From: Pseudomonas tumuqii
GTDB lineage: Bacteria; Pseudomonadota; Gammaproteobacteria; Pseudomonadales; Pseudomonadaceae
Direction of reading: 5' to 3'
Length of the DNA: 64,000 bases
Assembly: GCF_013184545.1 (NCBI RefSeq)
Contig: NZ_JAAOJA010000005.1
Location: 1 to 64,000, forward strand
How positions within the stretch are numbered: the stretch's first letter is position 1; each line of letters opens with the position of its first letter. Of this stretch, positions 38,908-47,702 are shown piece after piece. The position numbers and the translations under genes were made by a program. The notes under the pieces are model-generated. The model saw only the letters and a program-made list of their open reading frames with translations. It had not been told where the DNA came from and searched no databases.

Positions 38908-41784
38908 TCAGCGGGCGTCGGCCTGATCGCGCAGCAACTGGGCGAATTGCTCCGCCGGCACCGGCTTGCTGATCAGGTAGCCCTGGATTTCGTCGCACTG
39001 GTGGGCCTTGAGGAAATCCATCTGCGCCTGGGTTTCCACGCCCTCGGCGACCACCTTCAACTCCAGGCTGTGGGCCATGACGATGATCGCCCTGGTAATC
39101 GCCGCATCCTCGCCGCCGAGCGCCAGGTCGCGGATGAAGGTCTGATCGATCTTCACGTAGTCCACCGGGAAGCGCTTGAGGTAGCTGAGCGAGGAGTAGC
39201 CGGTGCCGAAGTCGTCGATCGCCAGCTTGACCCCCAGATCGCGCAGCTGCTGGAAGGTGGTGATGACGCTTTCGACGTTGTCGAGCAACTGGCTCTCGGT
39301 CAATTCCAGCTCGAGGAACTGCGGCGCCAGGCCGGTTTCGTCGAGCACCTGGCGCACCAGGCTGGTCAGCTTGCCCTGGCGCAACTGATGCACCGACAGG
39401 TTCACCGACACGCGGATCTGCGCCAGGCCCTGCTGCTGCCAGTCCCGTGCCTGCTGACAGGCGCGGCGCAGGACGAATTCGCCGATCGGCGCGATCAGCC
39501 CGGTTTCCTCGGCCAGGCCGATGAAATCCCCCGGCGGCACCAGCCCCCGCTCCGGATGGCGCCAGCGCACCAGCGCCTCGGCAGCGTTGAGGCTGTCGTC
39601 GGCCAGGCACAGCTTGGGCTGGTAGAACACCTCCAGCTGATTCTCGTCGATCGCCTTGCGCAACTGGGTCTCCAGTTGCAGGCGTTCCAGGGTGCAGGCC
39701 TGCAGGTTATCGGTGTAGAACTGGAAGGTGTTGCCGCCCAGGTGCTTGGCATGCTGCATGGCCATATCGGCCTGGCTGACCAGGGTCGAGATCTCCCGCG
39801 CGTTGTCCGGCAGCAGGCTGATGCCCAGGGAGGCGCTGACCACCAGCTCCTGACCGCCGACGGTCATCGGCAGGCGCAACTTGGCCAGCAGGCGGCTGGC
39901 CATGCGCGCCAGGGTCGAGAGGCTGCCGTAGGAATCGAGCAACACGGCAAACTCGTCGCCGGACAAGCGCGCAATGGTGTCGGCCTCGGGCATTGCCTGA
40001 CTCAGGCGGCGGCTCATCTGCCGCAGCAATTGGTCGGCCACTTCATGGCCGAGGCTGTCGTTGAGCCACTTGAAACGATCCAGGTCGACGTGCAGCAGGG
40101 CCAGGCTGCGCCCGCTCTGCCGCGAACGCTGACTGGCCTCGTGCAGGCGCTCGCGGAACAGGCTGCGGTTGGCCAGGCCGGTCAGCTCGTCGTAGTGCGA
40201 CAGGTAGCGCAGACGCTCCTCGGCCTCGCGCCGCGACGACAGGTCGGCGAAGAAGCCGACGATATGGCTGACCAGCCCCCGCGCATCGCGCACCACGTTG
40301 AGTTGCAGCAGTTGCGGGTAGAGTTCGCCGTTCTTGCGCGTCTCGATCAGTTCGCCCTGCCAGCGGTCGCCGCGCTCCAGCTCCAGACGGATCAGCTGGT
40401 ATTGGTGGCGGGTGTCGCGGCTGCTGATCAGGCTGGCGACGCTCTTGCCCAGCACGTCTTCCTGGCGATAGCCGGTGACCTGGCTGAACGCCTGGTTGAC
40501 CGCCAGCAGGCGGTAATCCGGGTCGAGAATGACGATGCCTTCGCTGGCCGCCTCGAACACCGTGGCGGCCAGGCGCTGCTGTTCTTCCTGCTGCTTGCGC
40601 GCGGTGATGGTGCGCCGCGTACCGAGCATGCGCAGGACCCGGCCCTGGGCGTCGCGCTCCACGGCGCGGCCGCGGTCCTCGACCCAGACCCAGTGGCCAT
40701 CGGCGTGCTTGACCCGGTATTCGATCTGATAGCCGTCGCTGCGGCCCTTCATGTGCTCGACCAGGGTGCGGCGCAGCAACGGCAGGTCGTCCGGGTGCAG
40801 GCGCGGCTTGAGGTCGCGCAGCATGGCCTGCACCGCCTCGGGCTCGAGGCCGAAGATTTCCTTGAGCTGCGAGTGATGCACTTCATCGCTTTGCAGGTTC
40901 CAGTCCCACAAGCCCAACTCGCTGGCCTCCAGGGCCAGGGCCAGGCGCGCCTCGCTCTTGCTCAGGGCGTGGGTGGCATCGTCCAGCTCCAGGGTGCGCT
41001 CGGCCACGCGCATTTCCAGCTCGGCATGGGCGGTGCGCAGCTCGCCTTCGGCCCAGCGGCGTTGCTCGACCTCGCGGGCCAGCTCGCCATTGAGCGTCTC
41101 GGCCTGCTGCCGGGCATGCTCCAGGCGGCCGATCAACGCCTGATTCTGGAAGCGCTGCAACAGGCTGCGCTGCAGCAGGCGGTTGACCTGCCAGGCCACC
41201 ACCAGCAGGGTCAGCAGCAGGATGCCGCCAAGCATGCCCCAGCCACGCTGCAGGCTGTGTTCGCTGAGCAGCAGATAGGCCACCGACGGCAGCAGGCAGG
41301 GCAAGGCGAAGGTCAGGAACGCCGACAGGCTGACGGCATAGGCCACGCTGGCGGAAAGGATCGCCGCGGCGATCAGGCCGTAGACCAGGGCCTGCTGATA
41401 GAACACATCGGCCGGCACCAGGGCGATGGCGGCGAAGGCCAGGGTCAGACCGGAGGCGCCGGCGCCGAACAGGAAGTTGCGCCGCCAATGCGCGTGCACC
41501 TGGCGGCTCGGCTGGGCGCGATTGAAGGCGCTGACCTGGACCAGGCGCAGAACGGCCAGCAGCACCAGCCAGATCAGCCAGCCGGAGAGCAGAGCACGGC
41601 TCGGCGGCGCCCAGAGCAAAAAGGCGCAGGCCGCGCCATTGAGCAGCATGAATAGGGTCGGCACCCACGAGCCCTGATACAGCAGGCGGGTACGTTCGAT
41701 GGCGATATCCGTGGCGAATTGCTGACGAATCTCGCGTGTAGTGTCCAGCGTCAGTTCGGCAGCGGCGCTAGCGGTCTGGGTCAT
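38908..41784 (-). CDS. Membrane PAS-GGDEF-EAL cyclic di-GMP protein
   Basis: A 958-residue hybrid. Order: N-terminal membrane region with several helices (about 40-200), a coiled coil (about 205-275), two PAS/PAC domains (about 285-405 and 415-535), GGDEF (about 545-705) and EAL (about 715-955). The GGDEF motif reads RLSGDEF, with Ser in place of the first Gly. The EAL domain retains EALVRW, DDFGTGYSSLSYL and AEGVET, so phosphodiesterase activity is likely. It would tune c-di-GMP in response to a PAS-bound or membrane signal. It is divergent from uvrD. Confidence 0.93.
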   Translation of the reverse strand: MTQTASAAAELTLDTTREIRQQFATDIAIERTRLLYQGSWVPTLFMLLNGAACAFLLWAPPSRALLSGWLIWLVLLAVLRLVQVSAFNRAQPSRQVHAHWRRNFLFGAGASGLTLAFAAIALVPADVFYQQALVYGLIAAAILSASVAYAVSLSAFLTFALPCLLPSVAYLLLSEHSLQRGWGMLGGILLLTLLVVAWQVNRLLQRSLLQRFQNQALIGRLEHARQQAETLNGELAREVEQRRWAEGELRTAHAELEMRVAERTLELDDATHALSKSEARLALALEASELGLWDWNLQSDEVHHSQLKEIFGLEPEAVQAMLRDLKPRLHPDDLPLLRRTLVEHMKGRSDGYQIEYRVKHADGHWVWVEDRGRAVERDAQGRVLRMLGTRRTITARKQQEEQQRLAATVFEAASEGIVILDPDYRLLAVNQAFSQVTGYRQEDVLGKSVASLISSRDTRHQYQLIRLELERGDRWQGELIETRKNGELYPQLLQLNVVRDARGLVSHIVGFFADLSSRREAEERLRYLSHYDELTGLANRSLFRERLHEASQRSRQSGRSLALLHVDLDRFKWLNDSLGHEVADQLLRQMSRRLSQAMPEADTIARLSGDEFAVLLDSYGSLSTLARMASRLLAKLRLPMTVGGQELVVSASLGISLLPDNAREISTLVSQADMAMQHAKHLGGNTFQFYTDNLQACTLERLQLETQLRKAIDENQLEVFYQPKLCLADDSLNAAEALVRWRHPERGLVPPGDFIGLAEETGLIAPIGEFVLRRACQQARDWQQQGLAQIRVSVNLSVHQLRQGKLTSLVRQVLDETGLAPQFLELELTESQLLDNVESVITTFQQLRDLGVKLAIDDFGTGYSSLSYLKRFPVDYVKIDQTFIRDLALGGEDAAITRAIIVMAHSLELKVVAEGVETQAQMDFLKAHQCDEIQGYLISKPVPAEQFAQLLRDQADAR

Positions 41785-42015
41785 AGGCTATTTTCTTGTA
41801 ATGGGTGCCTAGGTCGGCGGAGCATACCCGAGCTAGACGCTTCGCCCAACAATCATCTGTGCAAATTTATCAACCCGACAGACCACTTTGCCTGGCCAGG
41901 ATGACCTGCGACAACCACCCGGCAAGGTGACTTGCCGTTCGTCCACTGGCCGCCGTGCGGCGATGTGCCGCGCGCCCGGTTTGCCCTCGTTGCCGCCGCC
42001 CCCTAGAATGCCGCG

Positions 42016-44205
42016 ATGCAAAATGACCCCGAACTCCTGATCGCCTCCCTCAACGATGCCCAACGCCAGGCCGTCACGGCTCGCCTGGGCCGGCAACTGG
42101 TGCTGGCCGGCGCCGGCTCCGGCAAGACCCGGGTGCTGGTGCACCGTATCGCCTGGCTGATCCAGCTGGAAAACGCCTCGCCGCACAGCGTCCTGTCGGT
42201 GACCTTCACCAACAAGGCCGCCGCCGAGATGCGCGCGCGCATCGAACAGATGCTCGGCGTCAATCCGGCCGGCATGTGGGTCGGCACCTTCCACGGCCTG
42301 GCGCATCGATTGTTGCGCGCGCACTGGCAGGAAGCCGGTCTGGCGGAAAACTTCCAGATCCTCGATTCCGACGACCAGCAGCGCCTGGTCAAGCGGGTGA
42401 TCCGCGAGCTGGGCCTGGACGAGCAGCGCTGGCCGGCCAAGCAGGCGCAATGGTTCATCAACGGGCAGAAGGATGAAGGCCTGCGCCCGCAGCATATCCA
42501 GCCCGGCGGCGACCTGTTCCTCGCCACCATGCTGAAGATCTACGAGGCCTATGAAGCGGCCTGCGCCCGCGCCGGGGTGATCGACTTCTCCGAACTGCTG
42601 CTGCGCGCCCTCGATCTATGGCGCGACAAGCCGGGCCTGCTCGAGCATTACCAGCGGCGCTTCCGGCATATCCTGGTCGACGAGTTCCAGGACACCAACG
42701 CCGTGCAGTACGCCTGGCTGCGCCTGCTGGCCAGGGGCGGCGACAGCCTGATGGTAGTGGGCGACGACGATCAGTCGATCTACGGCTGGCGCGGGGCCAA
42801 GATCGAGAATATCCACCAGTACAGCCGCGACTTCCCGGACGCCGAAACCATCCGCCTGGAGCAGAACTACCGCTCCAGCGCCGGCATCCTCAAGGCGGCC
42901 AACGCGCTGATCGCCAACAACCAGGGGCGCCTGGGCAAGGAACTCTGGACCGAAGACGGCGACGGCGAGCCCATCAGCCTGTACGCGGCGTTCAACGAGC
43001 ACGACGAGGCCCGCTACGTGGTCGAGTCGATCGAGGACGCCCTGCGCAAGGACGGCCTCAAGCGCAGCGAGATCGCCATCCTCTACCGCTCCAACGCCCA
43101 GTCGCGGGTGCTCGAAGAAGCCCTGCTGCGCGAGAAGATCCCCTACCGCATCTACGGCGGCCAGCGCTTCTTCGAGCGCGCCGAAATCAAGAACGCCATG
43201 GCCTATCTGCGCCTGCTCGACGGCCGCGGCAACGATGCGGCGCTGGAGCGGGTGATCAACGTGCCGGCACGCGGCATCGGCGAGAAGAGCGTCGAGACGA
43301 TCCGCGCCTATGCCCGCGAGCATGATGTGGCGATGTGGGAGGCGATCCGCCTGATGCTTGCCAACAAGGCCCTGCCGGGCCGCGCCGCGGGTGCCCTGGC
43401 CGGCTTCGTCGAGTTGATCGACAACCTCGCCGCCAAGGTGCTGAGCATGCCGCTGCACCTGATGACCCAGACGGTCATCGAGCAGAGCGGGCTGATCGCC
43501 TACCACCAGGCCGAGAAAGGCGAGAAGGCCCAGGCCCGGGTGGAAAACCTGGAGGAACTGGTCAGCGCCGCGCGCGCCTTCGACAACGACGAAGACGACG
43601 AGTTGAGCCCGCTGCAGGCCTTCCTCGGCCATGCCTCGCTGGAGGCCGGCGACACCCAGGCCGCGGAAAACGAAGACAGCATCCAGTTGATGACCCTGCA
43701 CAGCTCGAAGGGCCTGGAGTTTCCCCAGGTGTTCCTGGTCGGCATGGAAGAAGGCCTGTTCCCGCACAAGATGAGCCTGGAAGAACCCGGCCGCCTGGAG
43801 GAGGAGCGGCGCCTGGCCTATGTCGGCATCACCCGCGCCATGCAGAAACTGGTGATCAGTTACGCCGAAGTCCGCCGCTTGTATGGCAATGAAACGCGCA
43901 ACTCGATCTCGCGCTTCGTCCGCGAGATTCCAGCGCAGCTGATCCAGGAAGTGCGCCTGTCCAATAGCGTCAGCCGGCCCTTCACCGCGAACAGCCGCAG
44001 CATGAGCGGCAGCAGCATGTTCGCCGGCAGCGCCGTGCCGGACACCGCGTTCAGCCTCGGCCAGCGGGTGCAGCATGCGCTGTTCGGCGAGGGCACCATC
44101 CTCAACTTCGAGGGCTCCGGCGCCCAGGCACGGGTGCAGGTGAATTTCGAAGGCGAAGGCAGCAAATGGCTGATGCTCAGCTACGCCAAGTTGAACGCGC
44201 TGTAA
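42016..44205 (+). CDS. uvrD: DNA helicase II (UvrD)
   Basis: A 729-residue SF1 3'-5' helicase acting in nucleotide excision and mismatch repair. Helicase motifs: Q motif (LNDAQRQAVT), Walker A AGAGSGKT, motif II DEFQDTN, motif III GDDDQSIYGWRGA, motif IV EQNYRS, motif V MTLHSSKGLEF and motif VI AYVGITRA. The C-terminal extension (VRLSNSVSRPF, SLGQRVQHALFGEGTI) matches the UvrD Tudor-like tail. The ATG at 42016 gives the usual length and no upstream site competes. Confidence 0.96.
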   Translation: MQNDPELLIASLNDAQRQAVTARLGRQLVLAGAGSGKTRVLVHRIAWLIQLENASPHSVLSVTFTNKAAAEMRARIEQMLGVNPAGMWVGTFHGLAHRLLRAHWQEAGLAENFQILDSDDQQRLVKRVIRELGLDEQRWPAKQAQWFINGQKDEGLRPQHIQPGGDLFLATMLKIYEAYEAACARAGVIDFSELLLRALDLWRDKPGLLEHYQRRFRHILVDEFQDTNAVQYAWLRLLARGGDSLMVVGDDDQSIYGWRGAKIENIHQYSRDFPDAETIRLEQNYRSSAGILKAANALIANNQGRLGKELWTEDGDGEPISLYAAFNEHDEARYVVESIEDALRKDGLKRSEIAILYRSNAQSRVLEEALLREKIPYRIYGGQRFFERAEIKNAMAYLRLLDGRGNDAALERVINVPARGIGEKSVETIRAYAREHDVAMWEAIRLMLANKALPGRAAGALAGFVELIDNLAAKVLSMPLHLMTQTVIEQSGLIAYHQAEKGEKAQARVENLEELVSAARAFDNDEDDELSPLQAFLGHASLEAGDTQAAENEDSIQLMTLHSSKGLEFPQVFLVGMEEGLFPHKMSLEEPGRLEEERRLAYVGITRAMQKLVISYAEVRRLYGNETRNSISRFVREIPAQLIQEVRLSNSVSRPFTANSRSMSGSSMFAGSAVPDTAFSLGQRVQHALFGEGTILNFEGSGAQARVQVNFEGEGSKWLMLSYAKLNAL

Positions 44206-44225
44206 CCACCGATACGACGGTCCGT

Positions 44226-44246
44226 AGCCCGGATGCAATCCGGGCT
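44226..44246 (+). terminator. Stable hairpin after uvrD
   Basis: AGCCCGGAT (44226-44234) and ATCCGGGCT (44238-44246) form a perfect 9-bp stem with a 3-base loop, about 20 bases after the uvrD stop. No T-run follows. REP-like; may limit read-through. Confidence 0.5.
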
Positions 44247-44279
44247 GCGGGATTAACCCAAAACAACAAGGAAGCCCCG

Positions 44280-45374
44280 ATGAATCGCCGCAACCTCTTC
44301 ACCGCTGCCGTGGCCCTGTTTGCCGTTATCGGCCTGGCCGGCTGCAAGGACGAAAAAGCCGTCAGCGAGCAGGCTGCGGCCGAGCCGGTGCAGAGTTTCC
44401 AGTGGAAGATGGTCACCGCCTGGCCGAAGAACTACCCGGGCCTGGGCACCGCCGCCGAGCGCCTGGCCGAGCGGGTCGGCACCATGAGTGCCGGCCGCCT
44501 GACCATCAAGGTGTATGCCGGCGGCGAGCTGGTGCCGCCGCTGGAGGTGTTCGATGCGGTCTCGCGCGGCACCGCCGAGCTGGGCCACGGCGCCGCCTAT
44601 TACTGGAAGGGCAAGGTGCCGGCCGCGCAGTTCTTCACCGCCGTGCCGTTCGGCCTGTCCACCAGCGAAATGAACGCCTGGCTGAGCAAGGGCGGCGGTC
44701 AGGCGCTGTGGGACGAAGCCTATGCCCCCTACGGCGTCAAGCCGGTGGTGGTGGGCAACACCGGCATGCAGATGGGCGGCTGGTACAACAAGGAGATCAA
44801 CTCCCTGGACGACCTCAAGGGCCTGAAGATCCGCATGCCGGGCCTCGGCGGCGAGGTGCTGAGCAAGCTCGGTGCGACCACCGTCAACCTGCCCGGCGGC
44901 GAAGTGTTCACCGCCCTGCAGAGCAACGCCATCGACGCCAGCGACTGGGTCAGCCCCTACAACGACCTGGCCTTCGGTTTGCACAAGGCGGCCAAGTTCT
45001 ACTACTACCCGGGCTGGCAGGAACCCCAGGCGGTGCTCGAACTGCTGATCAACCAGAAGGCCCTCGACAGTTTGCCGGCCGACCTGCAGGCGATCCTCAC
45101 GGAAGCCGCCCGCGCCGCCAGCCAGGACATGCTCGACGACTACGTCTACCACAACGCCCTGGCCCTGGATCAGCTGCAGCAGCAGGGCACCCTGCTCAAG
45201 CGCTTCCCCGACGAAGTGCTGGACGCCCTGCAGCGCGAATCCGAAGTGGTGCTCGGCGAGCTGGCCGCCCAGAGCGAGCTGAACGGGCGTATCTGGGCCT
45301 CGATGAAGGCCTTCCAGGCGCAAACCAGCCAGATGCACAAGCTGTCCGAGAAGGAGCTGTACAACTGGCGTTGA
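44280..45374 (+). CDS. TRAP transporter substrate-binding lipoprotein (TakP-like, orphan)
   Basis: A 364-residue DctP-family binding protein. The N-terminus is a lipoprotein signal with lipobox LAGC (Cys about residue 22) followed by KDEK. The body matches the TakP (2-oxo acid) branch: VTAWPKNYPGL, LGHGAAYYWKGKVPA, the substrate-binding Arg in IRMPGLGGEV, and FYYYPGWQEPQ. TRAP binding proteins normally sit beside DctQ/DctM permeases; here uvrD and a TetR gene flank it, so the permease must lie elsewhere or be absent. Oxo acids such as pyruvate are the likely ligands. Confidence 0.88.
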   Translation: MNRRNLFTAAVALFAVIGLAGCKDEKAVSEQAAAEPVQSFQWKMVTAWPKNYPGLGTAAERLAERVGTMSAGRLTIKVYAGGELVPPLEVFDAVSRGTAELGHGAAYYWKGKVPAAQFFTAVPFGLSTSEMNAWLSKGGGQALWDEAYAPYGVKPVVVGNTGMQMGGWYNKEINSLDDLKGLKIRMPGLGGEVLSKLGATTVNLPGGEVFTALQSNAIDASDWVSPYNDLAFGLHKAAKFYYYPGWQEPQAVLELLINQKALDSLPADLQAILTEAARAASQDMLDDYVYHNALALDQLQQQGTLLKRFPDEVLDALQRESEVVLGELAAQSELNGRIWASMKAFQAQTSQMHKLSEKELYNWR

Positions 45375-45380
45375 GCCCCT

Positions 45381-45438
45381 GTAGGGTGCGCCGCGCGCAC
45401 CATCGCAATGTCAGGTGGTGCGCACGGCGCACCCTACG
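45381..45438. repeat. TAGGGTGCGC-type palindrome (copy 3)
   Basis: GTAGGGTGCGCCGCGCGCACC and its opposite arm ending GCGCACCCTACG, seven bases after the TRAP binding protein stop. Same family as 8815-8889. Confidence 0.65.
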
Positions 45439-45522
45439 ACCAACCGGAGCTTCGCCTTCCGTTGGTCGTCTCCACCCCGCCTCGCGCGCCCCTCGGCCCA
45501 TACTGCTTGGCGAGGTGAGCCG

Positions 45523-46101
45523 ATGAAAAAACCGCCAATCACAGCAGCGCGGATCCTCGATACCGCCCTGCAACTGGCCGATGCCTGCGGCTGGGAACGT
45601 CTGCACCTGTTCGATGTAGCCGCCCAGCTCGACGTTGGCCTGGATGCCATCGCCGTCCATTACCGGGAAAAGGACCAACTGGTCGAAACCTGGTTCGACC
45701 GCGCCGACCGGGCCATGCTGGCGCGCAGCGGCGCCGCCGACCTCGCCGCGCTGGAGCCGGCCAAGCGCCTGGAAGAACTGCTGGTCGCCTGGCTCGACAG
45801 CCTGGCCGCGCACCGGGCGGTGACCGGACAGATGCTGCTGTACAAGCTCGAACCCGCGCATCTGCACCTGCAAGCGCTCGGCCTGCTGCGTATCAGCCGC
45901 ACCGTGCAATGGTGGCGCGAGGGCGCCCGCCGGGAAAGCCGGCACCTGCAGCGCATCGCCGAGGAAAGCCTGCTGACCGGCGTCTACCTGCGCAGCTTCA
46001 TCCACTGGTTGCGCCACCCCGAGGAAGACCCCGCCGAGTTCCGCGCCTTCCTGCGTCGGCAATTGCGCTGCGCAGCGCTGCTGATGCTATTGCGCCAATA
46101 G
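45523..46101 (+). CDS. TetR-family regulator
   Basis: A 192-residue TetR-like protein. The N-terminal DNA-binding helices are ITAARILDTALQLADACGWERLHLFDVAAQLDVGLDAIAVHYREKDQL, matching the family; the C-terminal domain is unclassified. The ATG at 45523 follows GAGG. It shares strand with the TRAP binding protein gene but is separated from it by a palindrome. The ligand is unknown. Confidence 0.85.
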   Translation: MKKPPITAARILDTALQLADACGWERLHLFDVAAQLDVGLDAIAVHYREKDQLVETWFDRADRAMLARSGAADLAALEPAKRLEELLVAWLDSLAAHRAVTGQMLLYKLEPAHLHLQALGLLRISRTVQWWREGARRESRHLQRIAEESLLTGVYLRSFIHWLRHPEEDPAEFRAFLRRQLRCAALLMLLRQ

Positions 46102-46109
46102 CGACTACA

Positions 46110-46156
46110 CAGGGTGCGCCGCGCTCGCCAAGCGGCACGTCATGGCACGCCCTACG
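46110..46156. repeat. TAGGGTGCGC-type palindrome (copy 4, degenerate)
   Basis: CAGGGTGCGCCGCG and an opposite arm ending GCACGCCCTACG, nine bases after the TetR stop. It is the least conserved family member. Confidence 0.45.
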
Positions 46157-46265
46157 CAGCGACTCGGGCAAAAAGCAAAAGCCCGAAACATTCTATGACT
46201 AGCCTTCCGCACCGTTGGCGGGCAAGATGCCGCGCAGCGTTCCAACCACCAAGAGACAGCTAAAC

Positions 46266-47111
46266 ATGCAGCGTTTCCTCAGCATTGCCCTGGCCATGTG
46301 CCTGAGTTTGGGCCTTACCATGAGTTTCGATGCCGAAGCCAAGCGTTTTGGCGGTGCCAAATCCTTCGGCTCCGCACCTAGCCACCAGACTCGCCAGACC
46401 ACCTCGCCAACCTCGACCGCCACCACGCCGACCGCCGGTCGTCAGCCGGCAGCTGCCAGCGGTGCCTCGCGCTGGCTCGGCCCATTGGCCGGTCTGGCCG
46501 CTGGCGGCCTGCTCGCCTCGATGTTCATGGGTGACGGCTTCGAAGGCCTGCAGATCATGGACATGCTGATCTTCGGCCTGATCGCCTTCCTGCTGTTCCG
46601 CTTCCTCGCCTCCCGGCGCAAGCAAGTCGGCCCGGCAACCGCCAATGGCGCGCCCATGCAGCGTGACATGCCTGCCCAGGCTGCACCCGCCTCGATCTTC
46701 GGCGGCGCCAGCGCCGCCGCGATCAAGCCGGTGATCAATGCGCCGGCCTGGTTCAACGAGCAAAGCTTCGTCAGCGCCGGTCGCGAGCACTTCCTCAGCC
46801 TGCAGCAGCACTGGGACGCCGACGAGATGGACAAGATCGCCGAGTTCGTCACCCCGCAGTTGCTCGAGTTCCTCAAGCGCGAGCGCGCCGACCTGGGCGA
46901 GGGCTTCCAGTCCACCTACGTCGATAACCTCGAGGTGCAACTGGACGGCGTCGACGACCTGAGCGACAAGACCGTCGCCACCCTGACCTTCACCGGCGTG
47001 GCGAAGACCTCGCGCTTCGATCAGGGCGAAGCCTTCAGCGAAAGCTGGCGCATGGAGCGCGACGCCGGTGACAACCAGCCCTGGCTGGTAGCCGGTATCC
47101 GCCAGAACTGA
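46266..47111 (+). CDS. Tim44-like domain membrane protein
   Basis: A 281-residue protein. It has a signal peptide (MQRFLSIALAMCLSLGLT, ending SFDAEA), a Thr/Pro-rich linker (about 40-65), two hydrophobic segments (GPLAGLAAGGLLASMFMG and MLIFGLIAFLLFRFLA), and a C-terminal Tim44-like domain (about 165-280, WFNEQSFVSAGREHFLSLQQHWD). This domain is shared with mitochondrial Tim44 and many proteobacterial envelope proteins whose role is not established. An upstream extension at 46215 removes the signal peptide and is not used. Confidence 0.85.
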   Translation: MQRFLSIALAMCLSLGLTMSFDAEAKRFGGAKSFGSAPSHQTRQTTSPTSTATTPTAGRQPAAASGASRWLGPLAGLAAGGLLASMFMGDGFEGLQIMDMLIFGLIAFLLFRFLASRRKQVGPATANGAPMQRDMPAQAAPASIFGGASAAAIKPVINAPAWFNEQSFVSAGREHFLSLQQHWDADEMDKIAEFVTPQLLEFLKRERADLGEGFQSTYVDNLEVQLDGVDDLSDKTVATLTFTGVAKTSRFDQGEAFSESWRMERDAGDNQPWLVAGIRQN

Positions 47112-47133
47112 GTCCCTGCGGCACGCACTGACA

Positions 47134-47162
47134 AACCCGGGCCTGTCCCGGGTTTTGTGTTT
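47134..47162 (+). terminator. Rho-independent terminator after the Tim44-like gene
   Basis: AAACCCGGG (47134-47142) and CCCGGGTTT form a 9-bp stem around a short loop, followed by TGTGTTT. It is a typical intrinsic terminator. Confidence 0.8.
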
Positions 47163-47291
47163 CCCGGGAACCCCCTCTTGTTCGGCCAGGCCGGGCAGAG
47201 TAAAAACCCAACCCTGGAGAGTCTCTGCGCCCTATGGCGCGGGGCTCGCCCTTGCTACCCGTCATGCTGTCCTGCTGCTGGAGTCCACACC

Positions 47292-47702
47292 GTGGAAGAA
47301 GTCATCGAACAACTGCGTGAAATGAACGAACCGGTACCGGTCGCCCTGGAACTGCCGGAAGAAGAACTGCTGGTGGAAATCGAAGAGCAGATTCTGATCA
47401 ACCTGCCGTTCGAGTTGCGCGAATTTCTGCTCAAGGTCAGCGATGTGGTCTACGGCCGCCTGGAGCCCGTCACCGCCACCGACCCGCAATCACACACCTA
47501 CCTGCCGGAAGTCGCCTCGGTGGCCTGGTCGCTGGGTGTCTCGCGTGAGCTGGTGCCGATCTGCGAGGATCACGGCAACTACTACTGCGTCGAACAGGAC
47601 GGCACCGTGGTGCTCTGGGAAGGCGACACCGGCGAGCTGAGCGAAGAAGAAACCTGGGACTCGGTGTGGCACTGGGTACGCGACGTCTGGCTGGAGAGCT
47701 GA
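47292..47702 (+). CDS. SMI1/KNR4-like family protein
   Basis: A 136-residue acidic protein starting at a GTG with GGAG upstream. It resembles SMI1/KNR4-superfamily proteins (LPFELREFLLKVSDVVYG, WEGDTGELSEEETWDSVWHWVRDVW). Members are often immunity proteins of contact-dependent toxins, but stand-alone chromosomal forms are common in Pseudomonas; no toxin gene is adjacent here. Its 3' end overlaps the extended C-terminal frame of the convergent GntR gene by about 120 bases. Confidence 0.75.
   Translation: MEEVIEQLREMNEPVPVALELPEEELLVEIEEQILINLPFELREFLLKVSDVVYGRLEPVTATDPQSHTYLPEVASVAWSLGVSRELVPICEDHGNYYCVEQDGTVVLWEGDTGELSEEETWDSVWHWVRDVWLES

Noticed and set aside
38947..41655. About 900-codon plus-strand frame opposite the GGDEF/EAL gene
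   Set aside because: The opposite strand encodes a complete PAS-GGDEF-EAL protein. The antisense translation is low-complexity and without motifs.
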